Source of the DNA: Flavobacterium sp. IB48 | GTDB taxonomy: Bacteria; Bacteroidota; Bacteroidia; Flavobacteriales; Flavobacteriaceae | Direction: 5' to 3' | NCBI RefSeq assembly: GCF_016405855.1 | Contig: NZ_JAEFCA010000008.1 | Span: 124,001 to 188,000 of the forward strand | Length of the DNA stretch: 64,000 nt | Part shown: positions 6,446 to 15,633 of the stretch, piece by piece | Numbering within the stretch: the first letter of the stretch is position 1 | Layout: each line of letters begins with the position of its first letter | Position numbers and translations under genes: made by a program | The notes under the pieces: generated by a model | Told to the model about the DNA's origin: nothing | Database searches by the model: none | The model's input: only the letters and a program-made list of their open reading frames with translations

Positions 6446-9400
6446 TTAAGATTCTGTATTACTTGGATCTTTTTTGCGGTAAAACCAATAAAATACTTGT
6501 GGTAAAACGGTAAGCGATAAAATCATACACGTTATTAAACCACCCACAATCATAATAGCTAATGGTTTTTGCACTTCAGAACCCATTCCAGTAGATAAAG
6601 CAGCAGGAAGCAATCCTAAAGATCCCATAAGGGCAATCATCACAATAGGACGAATTCTGCTGTGAATTCCGTGCGAAATAGCGTCTTTTAAATGCATTCC
6701 ATTTCGCATATTTTCTCGAATCATTCCGATGAGGACGATACTGTCGATCGCGCTCACTCCAAAGAGAATAATAAACCCAATTCCAGCCGAGATTCCGAAA
6801 ACGGTTCCCGTTACCCAAAGCGACAGGAATCCGCCGATAAAAGCATAAGGCATTGCGGTTACAGCAATCATAGTGTCTTTGAAATTTCCAAAATTGAAAT
6901 ACAACAGACATAAAATTAAGACCAAAACCACAGGAATAATCATCGCCAATTGTTTGGTTGCTCTTTCTTTGCTTTCAAATTCTCCTGCCCATTTCATGAC
7001 GTTTTCTTTTGGAAGTTTTACTTCGGCAGCTACTTTTTTCTGTGCTTCATCAATCGTGCTTCCTAAATCTCGCCCTTCAATACTAAATCCAACGGCAATA
7101 TAACGGCTGTTTCCTTCACGGTAAATAAAGGTTGGACCTGTTTTGTAATCTACCGTTGCAATTTCTTTTAACGGCACTTTTTTGCCATTTAGGGTCGGAA
7201 TAAGAATACCTTCAATTTTTTCTTTAGAATCACGATATTCTTTTTCAAAACGTAATGTGATATCAAATATCTTTTCATCGTCATAAAATTTGGTTGCCGC
7301 TTGTCCGCCAATGGTCATTCTAATTACGGCTTGCGCATCGGCAGTAGTAACGGCATAACGCGCCATTTTTTCGTCGTCAAGCTGAATTCGTAATTCTGGC
7401 AATCCAATGTTTTTGTAGACATTAATATCTTCAATTCCTTTTACATCTTTGATTGAATTGGCAACTTTAGCAGCCATTTCTTCCAATTGAAAAAGGTCGC
7501 TTCCAAAAATCTTAATCGCCAGAGGACTTTTGACTCCAGCAACATATTCTTCGACATTATCCTGAATGGGCTGACTGAAACCAAAGGCAATTCCGGGATA
7601 TACATCGAGCACTTTTTTGATCTCAGCAATTAACTCTTCTTTACTGATGTCGTGCTTCCATTCGTCTTTATGCTTTAATTCGATATGAAATTCGATATTG
7701 AAAAACCCTGTTGGATCTGTTCCGTCGTTCGGTCTTCCGGTTTGAGAAAGCACAAATTTTACTTCTTCAAACTTCCTTATTTTGGCTTTCATTTCCTTAG
7801 TCAATCTGACCGATTCATCGAGGTTGATGCTGTTTGGTAATGTTGCTCTTACGTAAATAGCCCCTTCATTCAGTTTCGGAATAAATTCTGATCCGTAAAA
7901 AGCAAACCTCGCGCAACATACCGCTAATAAAGCTAAAAATGCATAAAAAGTAGCTTTACGATGTTTGGTACTCCATTGAAACAGTTTAAAAAGGTTTTCT
8001 CTAAAGAAACGCGAAATCATATTTTCTTTCTCGACAATGTTTTTCGTCAGCATGACTTTACACATTGCTGGAACGTAGGTAAGCGATAAAAGCAATGAGC
8101 CTAAAAGCGCATAACTTAACGTAAAGGCTAGGGGAGAGAACATTTTTCCTTCCACTTTCGTGAAAGAGAAAATGGGCATCAACGCTACAATCAAAATGAT
8201 TAAGGCAAAGAAAATATAAGTCGCTACGCTGCCGACACTTTTCTTGATTAATCCCATTTTACTCATGCTATTAAAGCGTTCCATTCCCACTTTATGCGCT
8301 TTCTTTTCGAGCGAAACAAAGACCTGTTCGACAATAACGAGCGTTCCTTCGAGCAGTAATCCGAAGTCTAAAGCTCCCATCGAAATTAAATTTGCTGGCA
8401 ATCCCTGAATTCTCAGCATAACAATAGCAAACAAAAACGAAAGCGGAATTACAGATGCTACAATCAACGATGTTCTCCAGTTGTAAAGGAAAATAAACAC
8501 GATTAGCGATACCAATAAAATACCTTCAACAAGGTTTTTGGTAACGGTTTTTACAGTTGTGTTTACCAATTCGGTACGATCAATAAACGGAACTATTTTG
8601 ACATTATCGGGTAAAACTCTTTCATTAAGTTCAGCCAGACGTTCTTTAAGTCTTTTGATTACTTCACCAGGATTTTCTCCGCGAAGCATGACTACAATTC
8701 CTTCAACCACATCATCATTTCCGTCTAAACCAACTTGTCCTAATCTTGGTTTTGCTGAGATCGAAACTTCGGCTACGTGTTTTACTAAAACGGGAGCTCC
8801 GCCTTTTGTTTCAATTAAAATATTGCCAATATCTTCGACTTTATTAATTAAACCGACACCACGAACCACATAAGCCTGATCGCCACGCTGAATAACATCT
8901 CCGCCCACATTGATATTACTTTTCGAAACCGCTTCGTAAACGTCTAAAGCCGAAAGATTGTAATTTTCTAATTGTGTCGGATTAATTTTGATTTCGAACA
9001 TTTTTTCTTCACCACCAAAACTTACCACATCGGCAACTCCGGGAACGGCGATTAGTTCTCTTTCAATGACCCAATCCTGAATGGCTTTGATTTCTTTAAT
9101 CGGAAGATCACTTTTAATTACATATCTAAAGATCTCGCCCGTTGCTCCAGATGGCGGATCGATTTCTACATCAGCTCCTTCTGGAAGATCCAGTCCGTTA
9201 AGACGGTTTGAAGCATATTGCTGTGCATAAAAATCCTCTACGCCATCATCAAATAATACGGTTACAACCGATAAACCGAAAAGCGAAATAGAACGCACTT
9301 CTGCTTTTTTTGGAATGGTATTCATTTGTTTGGAAATAGGAAGCGTGATGAATTTCTCCACTTCTTCGGCACTTCTTCCTGGCCATTGCGTAATAATTCT

Positions 9401-9550
9401 TGCCCTTGTATTGGTTACGTCGGGAAAGGCTTCAATTGGTGTGTGAATGTAACTCACTATGCCGGCAACTAGTAATATAGCTGTCAGGAAAAAAACGATG
9501 AGGGAGTTTTTTAGCGAGAAAGCAACTAAACCTTGTACAAATTTTTTCAT
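6446..9550 (-). CDS. CzcA/CusA-type heavy-metal RND efflux permease
   Basis: A 1034-residue inner-membrane RND pump, the usual length for the heavy-metal (HME) subfamily. It has an N-terminal helix (about 13-32), two large periplasmic loops and helix clusters near 340-500 and 870-1030. It would export divalent or monovalent metal ions across the envelope, powered by protons. The helix-4 motif reads ALDFGLLLEGTLVIVEQ: Asp395 and Glu408 match the CzcA acidic residues, but the position normally Asp (CzcA Asp408) is Glu401. It is the last gene of the operon, 33 bp after the adaptor. The metal cannot be assigned. Confidence 0.93.
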   Translation of the reverse strand: MKKFVQGLVAFSLKNSLIVFFLTAILLVAGIVSYIHTPIEAFPDVTNTRARIITQWPGRSAEEVEKFITLPISKQMNTIPKKAEVRSISLFGLSVVTVLFDDGVEDFYAQQYASNRLNGLDLPEGADVEIDPPSGATGEIFRYVIKSDLPIKEIKAIQDWVIERELIAVPGVADVVSFGGEEKMFEIKINPTQLENYNLSALDVYEAVSKSNINVGGDVIQRGDQAYVVRGVGLINKVEDIGNILIETKGGAPVLVKHVAEVSISAKPRLGQVGLDGNDDVVEGIVVMLRGENPGEVIKRLKERLAELNERVLPDNVKIVPFIDRTELVNTTVKTVTKNLVEGILLVSLIVFIFLYNWRTSLIVASVIPLSFLFAIVMLRIQGLPANLISMGALDFGLLLEGTLVIVEQVFVSLEKKAHKVGMERFNSMSKMGLIKKSVGSVATYIFFALIILIVALMPIFSFTKVEGKMFSPLAFTLSYALLGSLLLSLTYVPAMCKVMLTKNIVEKENMISRFFRENLFKLFQWSTKHRKATFYAFLALLAVCCARFAFYGSEFIPKLNEGAIYVRATLPNSINLDESVRLTKEMKAKIRKFEEVKFVLSQTGRPNDGTDPTGFFNIEFHIELKHKDEWKHDISKEELIAEIKKVLDVYPGIAFGFSQPIQDNVEEYVAGVKSPLAIKIFGSDLFQLEEMAAKVANSIKDVKGIEDINVYKNIGLPELRIQLDDEKMARYAVTTADAQAVIRMTIGGQAATKFYDDEKIFDITLRFEKEYRDSKEKIEGILIPTLNGKKVPLKEIATVDYKTGPTFIYREGNSRYIAVGFSIEGRDLGSTIDEAQKKVAAEVKLPKENVMKWAGEFESKERATKQLAMIIPVVLVLILCLLYFNFGNFKDTMIAVTAMPYAFIGGFLSLWVTGTVFGISAGIGFIILFGVSAIDSIVLIGMIRENMRNGMHLKDAISHGIHSRIRPIVMIALMGSLGLLPAALSTGMGSEVQKPLAIMIVGGLITCMILSLTVLPQVFYWFYRKKDPSNTES

Positions 9551-9583
9551 GTCTTGTATTGTGTTTATCTGTTTGGCAGATAA

Positions 9584-10672
9584 TTAGTTTTTTAATCGTT
9601 CGTGAATTAAAAGCTGATTTTTGGTAATCACCATTTCGCCTTCTTTAACTCCGTCTTTAAAATAAACCCAGTTGTTGTTTTTAATAACCGGATTAATTTC
9701 TCTGGTTTCTATCGTGCAATCATTTTTATAAATTAAAATATGATCGCGATTATTGTCAAAAATTACTGCTTTTGCAGGAACAGCTTCCAGCATTTCGCCA
9801 CCCAGACTTTTATCGATTGTAATATCTGCGGTCATTCCGGGTTTAAGCTTTAGGTTTTTGTTTTCCATTACGATTCTGGCTTTCAAAACATGTTCGTCGG
9901 CATCAAAAACTTTGGCCATCATTTTTATTTTTCCTTTAAAAATTTCTCCCGGATATGCTGGAGTTGTAACATCTACAGGCATATTTTCAGATACGTTTTT
10001 TAAATTACTTGTATACACATTCACCAAAACCCAGATTTCTTTTAAGTCAGAAATGGTAAATAACGGTTCGCTGCTGTCTGTAATCTGCATTCCTGGACTT
10101 ATATTTTTGTCTACGATATAACCCTCAGTAGGCGCTTTAATTAAAAAAACAGATCTTTCGCTGCTCGCGCTAAACATAGCCAGATTGGCTCTTACATTTT
10201 CAAGCGAAGATTTTAAAACGTCGAGTTCGCTTTGTGCCTGCAGTAAATCTTTTTGTGACGAAATTCCATCTTCAAACATCGATTTTGCAGCTTGCAAATT
10301 GCGTTGTGCTACAGTTATCTGAGATTGAAGCGATTTGCTTTCAGACTGCATGCTGTTTAATTCGGTACTTTTTATTTCTGCCAAAACTTGTCCTTTTCGA
10401 ACATAATCGCCCAAAGAGAAATTGGTTTTGGTAATAATTCCTTCTACAAGACTGTTAAACTGCACTACGTGATCGCCATTGTAAGTAATGTTTCCCGTAA
10501 GGTTTATAGATTCGCTTACAGTACGTTTTTGAATGGGTTCGATGGTAATTTTTTCTTTTAAAGCTTTATCGATGCAAAATTTCTCGTCTTTCGTTTCTTT
10601 AACTTCTTCTTTTTTGCCACATCCGTAAACGAGCATTAACCCAAGTATCGGGAGTAAAATAAATTTCTTCAT
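9584..10672 (-). CDS. CzcB/CusB-type efflux periplasmic adaptor, lipoprotein
   Basis: A 362-residue membrane-fusion protein with a lipobox (VYGC, Cys18). Domains in order are a beta-barrel start near 52-75, a lipoyl half-motif (about 72-105), an alpha hairpin (about 108-155), the second lipoyl half (about 158-195), a barrel and a C-terminal proximal domain. It would bridge the permease and the outer-membrane channel. It sits between the genes for those two partners, 28 bp after the outer-membrane factor. No His-rich metal-binding N-terminus is visible. Confidence 0.92.
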   Translation of the reverse strand: MKKFILLPILGLMLVYGCGKKEEVKETKDEKFCIDKALKEKITIEPIQKRTVSESINLTGNITYNGDHVVQFNSLVEGIITKTNFSLGDYVRKGQVLAEIKSTELNSMQSESKSLQSQITVAQRNLQAAKSMFEDGISSQKDLLQAQSELDVLKSSLENVRANLAMFSASSERSVFLIKAPTEGYIVDKNISPGMQITDSSEPLFTISDLKEIWVLVNVYTSNLKNVSENMPVDVTTPAYPGEIFKGKIKMMAKVFDADEHVLKARIVMENKNLKLKPGMTADITIDKSLGGEMLEAVPAKAVIFDNNRDHILIYKNDCTIETREINPVIKNNNWVYFKDGVKEGEMVITKNQLLIHERLKN

Positions 10673-10700
10673 TTGATTGTTATATTTTTGATAATTAGAT

Positions 10701-11987
10701 TTAATTGATTTCCTGACCTGAGATATAGCGCAGTTCTTCCAGATTTTTGTTCAGGTCCATTTTAGAATTCAGCAGTATGGTTTTGTTGTCTAAGTAAGCA
10801 TCGACAAAATCAAGATATTCTAACATGCTGGTATTTTTTTGAAGGAAGTTTTTACGATACGCTTCCAGAAGTTTATCCAGATCTCCTTCATAATCAGCTT
10901 CGATGCTGTCGTACAGTTTTTTGGTTACCAGTAAATTTTCATAAGATTGTAATACTTCCGATTGGATAGTAATTGTTTTTTCTTCTGCCAATAATTTCCC
11001 CTGATCGATGGCTAGTTTTGCGGCTTTTATATTTCCCTGATTTCGATTAAAAAACGGAAGATCAAGAGAGAAACCAACGCCCACAAAATCATTCATTAAA
11101 CTCGCCCCACGGTCATAACTCACACCAAGTGTAACATCGGGTGTTCGCATGGCTTTTTCGTATTTGTATTTGTTGTCGTTATAATCGTTTCCGAGTTTAA
11201 GCACTTTCATATCAGGACGGTTTTCAACAGCCGAAGCCAATAGGTTTCCTAAATTGATGTTGTCAATATTCTTATTATCGGGAACAAAACCATCATCAGT
11301 AAGTTTGATATAATTTGTTGCCGGAAGATTCATTAAAACTTTAAGCTCTTTCTGCAAAGCATTATTGTCCTTTTGCAAATCGGCTATTTCTTTTAAGAAT
11401 TGAAGTTCAGTTGCTTTTAGTCTGATGTATTCGCCTTTGCCAACATTGCCTTGTTTTACCTGATTTCCGTAAGCTTTCAGTAAAGTTTGCATAGACGAAA
11501 GCTGTTTTTTATAAATTGATTGCTGCGCCTGATTGTATTGCAGTTCGGTAAGATTGGCTCTAAATTCGATTTTGAGATTACGTAAAAAGGTTTTGAAGTA
11601 TTCTTTGGCAATATCAACGCCCACTTTCTCCATGGCAATCATTTTCTTGCGTTTTCCGGCAGTCTGAACCAACTGTTCCAATTCTGCGGTAACTTGCGAA
11701 GTTGTACCAAAGTTTCCCCAAAGTGGAGGCAATTGCTGTGCTGTGGCATTGTTCCAAAGGTTGATTTCGCCGATTGTAAGCGTCGGATTGGGCCATAGTT
11801 TTGCCTGAATAACCTGCGCATCGGCAATATCGATATTCAGTTTTTCGGAAATAAGAGAGATATTCTTCTCCAAAAACAAAGCCTCGGCCTGTGGTCTGGA
11901 AAGAACAATTGTATCGTTTATTGCATTAAGCTGCGCCACGCCTTTGTGCGATGCAATAACGAGCAGGGTTAAAAGTATACGTTTCAA
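10701..11987 (-). CDS. CzcC/TolC-type outer-membrane efflux protein
   Basis: A 428-residue TolC-like channel with a signal peptide (cleavage near GVAQ, residue 19). The two related OEP repeats span about 30-220 and 235-425, with long coiled helices, e.g. NNALQKELKVLMNLP and the C-terminal LRYISGQ ending typical of CzcC-like proteins. It is the first structural gene of the efflux set, directly downstream of the two-component genes. Three phased TTAGA sites precede it. Confidence 0.9.
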   Translation of the reverse strand: MKRILLTLLVIASHKGVAQLNAINDTIVLSRPQAEALFLEKNISLISEKLNIDIADAQVIQAKLWPNPTLTIGEINLWNNATAQQLPPLWGNFGTTSQVTAELEQLVQTAGKRKKMIAMEKVGVDIAKEYFKTFLRNLKIEFRANLTELQYNQAQQSIYKKQLSSMQTLLKAYGNQVKQGNVGKGEYIRLKATELQFLKEIADLQKDNNALQKELKVLMNLPATNYIKLTDDGFVPDNKNIDNINLGNLLASAVENRPDMKVLKLGNDYNDNKYKYEKAMRTPDVTLGVSYDRGASLMNDFVGVGFSLDLPFFNRNQGNIKAAKLAIDQGKLLAEEKTITIQSEVLQSYENLLVTKKLYDSIEADYEGDLDKLLEAYRKNFLQKNTSMLEYLDFVDAYLDNKTILLNSKMDLNKNLEELRYISGQEIN

Positions 11988-12061
11988 ATTAAAAAGTTTT
12001 AATAAGCAGCAAAGTTATCTGCGACGTATTAGCCTCTAATTTGATGTGTGTTATAAGACGG

Positions 12062-12088
12062 TTAGAGCAACATTAGAAAACGGTTAGA
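12062..12088 (-). promoter_or_regulatory. Three phased half-sites upstream of the efflux genes
   Basis: TTAGA occurs at 12062, 12073 and 12084, exactly 11 bp apart. The outer two sit in the longer repeat ACGGTTAGAG (12058-12067 and 12080-12089). One copy overlaps the stop codon of the kinase gene. OmpR-type regulators bind tandem half-sites on one DNA face, so this is a candidate site for the response regulator encoded upstream. Confidence 0.5.
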
Positions 12089-13442
12089 GTGGCGGAAATA
12101 GTAGCGTTACCGTTGTTCCTTCGTCTTTTTTGGATGTAATGGTAAAATCAATATTGTTTTGTTTGAAGATAATATTGGCCAACGAAAGTCCAACACCGCT
12201 TCCTTTAATATCTTTTACATTTTTGCCTCTGTAAAAGGTTTGTTTAATGAAGGTTAAGTCGTCTTCGCTTATTCCTGTTCCGCGATCTTCAATGACAATT
12301 TTAAGCTGATTGTCTTGTTCCAGCAGACTTATTTTAATAGGTTTTCCGTTAGAATATTTTACGGCGTTTTCTATAATATTGTATAAAGCGATTTTAATTT
12401 CGTTGCTGTTTCCTTTTATAGAAAGCAGTTTATCGTTTACTATTTCTAGAACGATTTGTATCGGAGCATTTTTTAGATCGTAAATAGCGGGAAGCTGATC
12501 GTTAATGTCCCAAACTAATTCATCAACTCTGAAAATTTCGTTGAGTTCTGTATTGTTTCGCAAACCCGAAAGCATCATTAAAGTATTCATAGTGTCTTCG
12601 ATCTGATAGACATTTTCCAATACTTTTTCAGACATTTCTTTGTATTCGGCACTTGATCTGTCTTTTTGGGCAAATACTTCTAAGTTTCCTGAAATTGCAG
12701 TTAAAGGCGTTTTAAATTCATGCGAAACATAATTAATAAAGTTTTTCTGAATGATAAAAGTATCCGATAAGCGGGTAAACAAATTGTTGTACGTTTTTAC
12801 CAATTCCTGGATATCGTCTTTGGTGTCGGGAGTAACAATCTGACGGTCCAGCGACGAAGCCTGAATTTCGTTTACCTGATCAATAATGTTTTTTATAGGA
12901 CTATAAGCCAGATTAGAAAGCACACGGCTCACAATGTAAATCGTAATCAATCCGATGATTAAAACCATAATCATAATGATTTGCAATCGGTCGGTCATGG
13001 TTTTAAATTCGACGTCATTTTTTTTAACGAAAACCACAAAATCTCCTTGATTGTCATGATAGTAACTTCCGAAATAAAAATGATGTTTGGATTTAAAATG
13101 CAGTTTTCGATTTTTTCGAATATAATCCAGTCTTTCTGCATTGATATTGTTGTCTACAGTTTTGTCTCCGTAAACAATTTGATTTTTGTCGTTGTAAACA
13201 CGCGTAATAATCTCAAGTGAATTCTCTCTGAATTGCTGTCCAATCAACAAATGCTGATTCTCGGGCAATTCATCTTTTTCGAGATAGAAAATCCCCGTTA
13301 ATAAACACGTTTTTTGCAGCTCGTTATAAATTATCTTTTCCGAATAACTGTAGAAAGAATAATACGTAATAAGAGAAGCAATGACAAAGACAACGCTAAA
13401 AGTAAAAGACGATATTAAGGTAAACCTATTGCGTATTTTCAT
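12084..13442 (-). CDS. Sensor histidine kinase (metal-efflux type)
   Basis: A 452-residue membrane kinase. Helix 1 (about 12-31) and helix 2 (about 153-172) enclose a periplasmic sensor of about 120 residues, followed by HAMP (about 173-228), HisKA with His241 in SHEFKTPLT, and an HATPase domain with the N box (ENAVKYS), G1 (DRGTGIS) and G2 (GSGVGLSLA). It would phosphorylate the regulator whose stop overlaps its start by 4 bp. The neighbouring czc-type genes suggest it senses metal excess in the periplasm, as CusS or CzcS do. Confidence 0.92.
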   Translation of the reverse strand: MKIRNRFTLISSFTFSVVFVIASLITYYSFYSYSEKIIYNELQKTCLLTGIFYLEKDELPENQHLLIGQQFRENSLEIITRVYNDKNQIVYGDKTVDNNINAERLDYIRKNRKLHFKSKHHFYFGSYYHDNQGDFVVFVKKNDVEFKTMTDRLQIIMIMVLIIGLITIYIVSRVLSNLAYSPIKNIIDQVNEIQASSLDRQIVTPDTKDDIQELVKTYNNLFTRLSDTFIIQKNFINYVSHEFKTPLTAISGNLEVFAQKDRSSAEYKEMSEKVLENVYQIEDTMNTLMMLSGLRNNTELNEIFRVDELVWDINDQLPAIYDLKNAPIQIVLEIVNDKLLSIKGNSNEIKIALYNIIENAVKYSNGKPIKISLLEQDNQLKIVIEDRGTGISEDDLTFIKQTFYRGKNVKDIKGSGVGLSLANIIFKQNNIDFTITSKKDEGTTVTLLFPPL

Positions 13443-14116
13443 AACTCTTCTTTAAGCATATATCCTGTTCCTTTTATGGTATGGATAAATTTATGATTTT
13501 GCTCAATTTTGTTTCTTAAATAAGAAATATATACATCGACAACATTGGTGTTATTGTCGTAATTAATGCCCCAAACTGCGTTTAATATTTGCGTTCTCGG
13601 AATTACTTTGTTTCGGTTTTCTAATAAATACAACAGCAGTTTGTACTCTCTTGGAGATAAATCGATTAACTTATCGCTTTCGGTAACCTTATGTTCCGCT
13701 GGATTTATGGTTAAACTTCCTAGAGTGTATAAGGTTTCTTCTTTGTCATAATTAAATTTTGTTCTACGTGTAAGGGCGTTGACTCTAGAAATTAATTCTT
13801 TAAAATGAAACGGTTTTACCAAATAATCATCGGCGCCAGAATCTAAAGCGGTTACTTTATCGTCGGTATCGCTCAAAGCGCTTAACATTAAAACGGGTGT
13901 ATGATTTTTTTTGAAACGCATAAGTTTCACCAACTGAATTCCGTCAATTCCCGGAAGCATAATATCCATTAAGATAATATCCCAAATATCCTGTTGAATA
14001 AGATCTCTGGCAATCTCGCCCGTTTCGGCCAGATGCACAGTAAAGTTGTTTTCCTCCAAACCTTTTACTATAAATTCGCTAATGCGTTTATCATCTTCAA
14101 TGAGTAAAACATTCAT
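13439..14116 (-). CDS. OmpR/PhoB family response regulator
   Basis: A 225-residue regulator. The receiver (1-118) has Asp8/Asp9, phospho-acceptor Asp51 in LMDIMLPG, Ser79 and Lys101 in LVKPF. The winged-helix DNA-binding domain (about 128-223) ends in the typical TIKGTGYML. It starts the unit and overlaps the kinase gene by 4 bp, so the pair is translationally coupled. Probable target: the efflux genes immediately downstream. Confidence 0.94.
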   Translation of the reverse strand: MNVLLIEDDKRISEFIVKGLEENNFTVHLAETGEIARDLIQQDIWDIILMDIMLPGIDGIQLVKLMRFKKNHTPVLMLSALSDTDDKVTALDSGADDYLVKPFHFKELISRVNALTRRTKFNYDKEETLYTLGSLTINPAEHKVTESDKLIDLSPREYKLLLYLLENRNKVIPRTQILNAVWGINYDNNTNVVDVYISYLRNKIEQNHKFIHTIKGTGYMLKEEL

Positions 14117-14709
14117 AAATGGTATATTATAATGGTTGCTGTTTTGATTAAAACGGAAATGCTTTAATCGTCTGATAAGTTGTTTTCAAAAAAATAGGAT
14201 GATCAAAAATAACAATTATTTTTTGAACCCTATAGGAACAGATAAGTGATTGAAGATTTTTAAGGTATTTTTAAAGTAGGTTGTTATTTCGACCGAAGGG
14301 AGAAATCTTCGTGAGAAACTCCACAAAGATTGGAGATGAATAGATTTGATAAGAATTCCGGAGGAATGAAATATTTATAGATTCATAAAACATACCGTAC
14401 CAAAAGCTCCAGCGGAGCGATATATTGTCGATAAGATTTCACCCCTCTGGGGCTCTTTGAATGGGATAAATTGTTTTCTATAAATATTTCGTCCCTCTGG
14501 GACTTTTTCTTAAACTTTCATGGTATAAAATAGTAAACCAAATTGATAGGAGTTTTATATAATTTTAGTTTAATTTTTAATAAAAAATTGATTTCCAATT
14601 AATTAACTTTTATTAAAGAAAGCTTTAACAGCGTCTATTTCTACTGGCTGTTTGAAATAACTAATTTTAACTTAAATCAAAATTAATAACATTTTAAATA
14701 TTTGAAATT
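14117..14709. other. Intergenic region of dispersed repeats
   Basis: No gene is visible in this gap of about 590 bp. It holds a half copy of the GAAATCTTC repeat family (14284-14333) and a palindromic element at 14357-14503. It ends in the AT-rich upstream region of the PfpI gene, where no clear promoter boxes are visible. Confidence 0.6.
14357..14503. repeat. MITE/REP-like palindromic element, copy A
   Basis: The outer arms are GAAATATTTATAG at the left and CTATAAATATTTC at the right. The inner parts are AAGCTCCAGCGGAGCGA and CACCCCTCTGGGGCTC. The arrangement matches the larger, better preserved element at 51495-51661. No coding sequence is inside. It looks like an older copy of the same element. 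Confidence 0.6.
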
Positions 14710-15258
14710 ATGAAAAAGAATATCGCCATATTAGCCACAAACGGTTTTGAAGAATCAGAATTAGCATCACCAAAAGCCTATCTGGAAGAGCAAGGTTGGA
14801 ATGCAGATATCGTCAGTTTGAAATCTGGAACGATCAAATCTTGGAAAGACGGAAATTGGAGCAAAGAATACAATGTTGATGTCGTATTAGATCAGGCAAA
14901 TGAAGCATATTATGATGCTTTGGTTATTCCAGGTGGAGTAATAAATCCTGATTTATTGAGAAGAGAAGAGGCTGCAGTAAATTTTGTACGTTCTTTTTTT
15001 GAAAGTAAAAAACCAGTAGCTGCTATTTGTCACGGACCTCAAATTCTAGTAGATGCTGACGTTTTAGAAGGTCGAAAAGTAACTTCGTTCTTCTCTATTA
15101 AAAATGATTTGAAAAATGCCGGAGCACAATGGGAAGACTCAGAAGTAGTCGTAGACAACGGATTAGTAACCAGCCGAAACCCAAATGATTTGCCCGTTTT
15201 TAATAAAAAAATGGTGGAAGAAATTAAAGAAGGAATACACGAGCGCCAGAGAGTCTAA
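14710..15258 (+). CDS. PfpI/DJ-1 family protein (type 1 glutamine amidotransferase-like)
   Basis: A 182-residue cytoplasmic protein of the DJ-1/PfpI superfamily (YhbO/YraA type). The nucleophile elbow AICHGP gives Cys107 with His108, and Glu14/Glu15 sit in NGFEESEL. Members protect against carbonyl or oxidative stress or act as peptidases or deglycases. The gene is alone between repeat-rich gaps. Family certain; exact activity uncertain. Confidence 0.92.
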   Translation: MKKNIAILATNGFEESELASPKAYLEEQGWNADIVSLKSGTIKSWKDGNWSKEYNVDVVLDQANEAYYDALVIPGGVINPDLLRREEAAVNFVRSFFESKKPVAAICHGPQILVDADVLEGRKVTSFFSIKNDLKNAGAQWEDSEVVVDNGLVTSRNPNDLPVFNKKMVEEIKEGIHERQRV

Positions 15259-15398
15259 AAAAGAAATTCCTATTTAGATTTGTCAAATTAGAAAATGCAG
15301 GATCATATTTTGGTTTTGCATTTTTTTGTGATAAATATTGTGGGGTTTTGACTTCGCTCTGCCTGATAAAGGTGTTCAATTTGTCTATTCGTTTAGTT

Positions 15399-15616
15399 TG
15401 TCATTTCGAGGAACGAGAAATCTCCACAAGTAGCTCGACAAAGATTGGCGATTAAAATTATGGAGTTTCTCGCGAAGATTTCTCCCTTCGGTCGAAATGA
15501 CAAGATTGTGTCAATCCGTACAGTTTGTCATTTCGACGTAAGGAGAAATCTTCGTAAGTAGCTCTACAAAGATTAGCGATTTAGATTGCGGGGCTTCGAC
15601 TTCGCTCAGTCTGACA
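15399..15616. repeat. Two adjacent copies of the TGTCATTTCGA repeat
   Basis: Copy one (15399-15502) runs from TGTCATTTCGAGGAACGAG to GGTCGAAATGACA and is an inverted repeat. Copy two (15526-15616) starts TGTCATTTCGACG and ends in the variant CTTCGCTCAGTCTGACA. Both share an inner AGCTC.ACAAAGATT.GCGAT segment. Together they fill most of the gap between the PfpI gene and the 199-aa gene; I see no other feature there. Confidence 0.7.
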
Positions 15617-15633
15617 AATGTTTGGTGTTTTAT

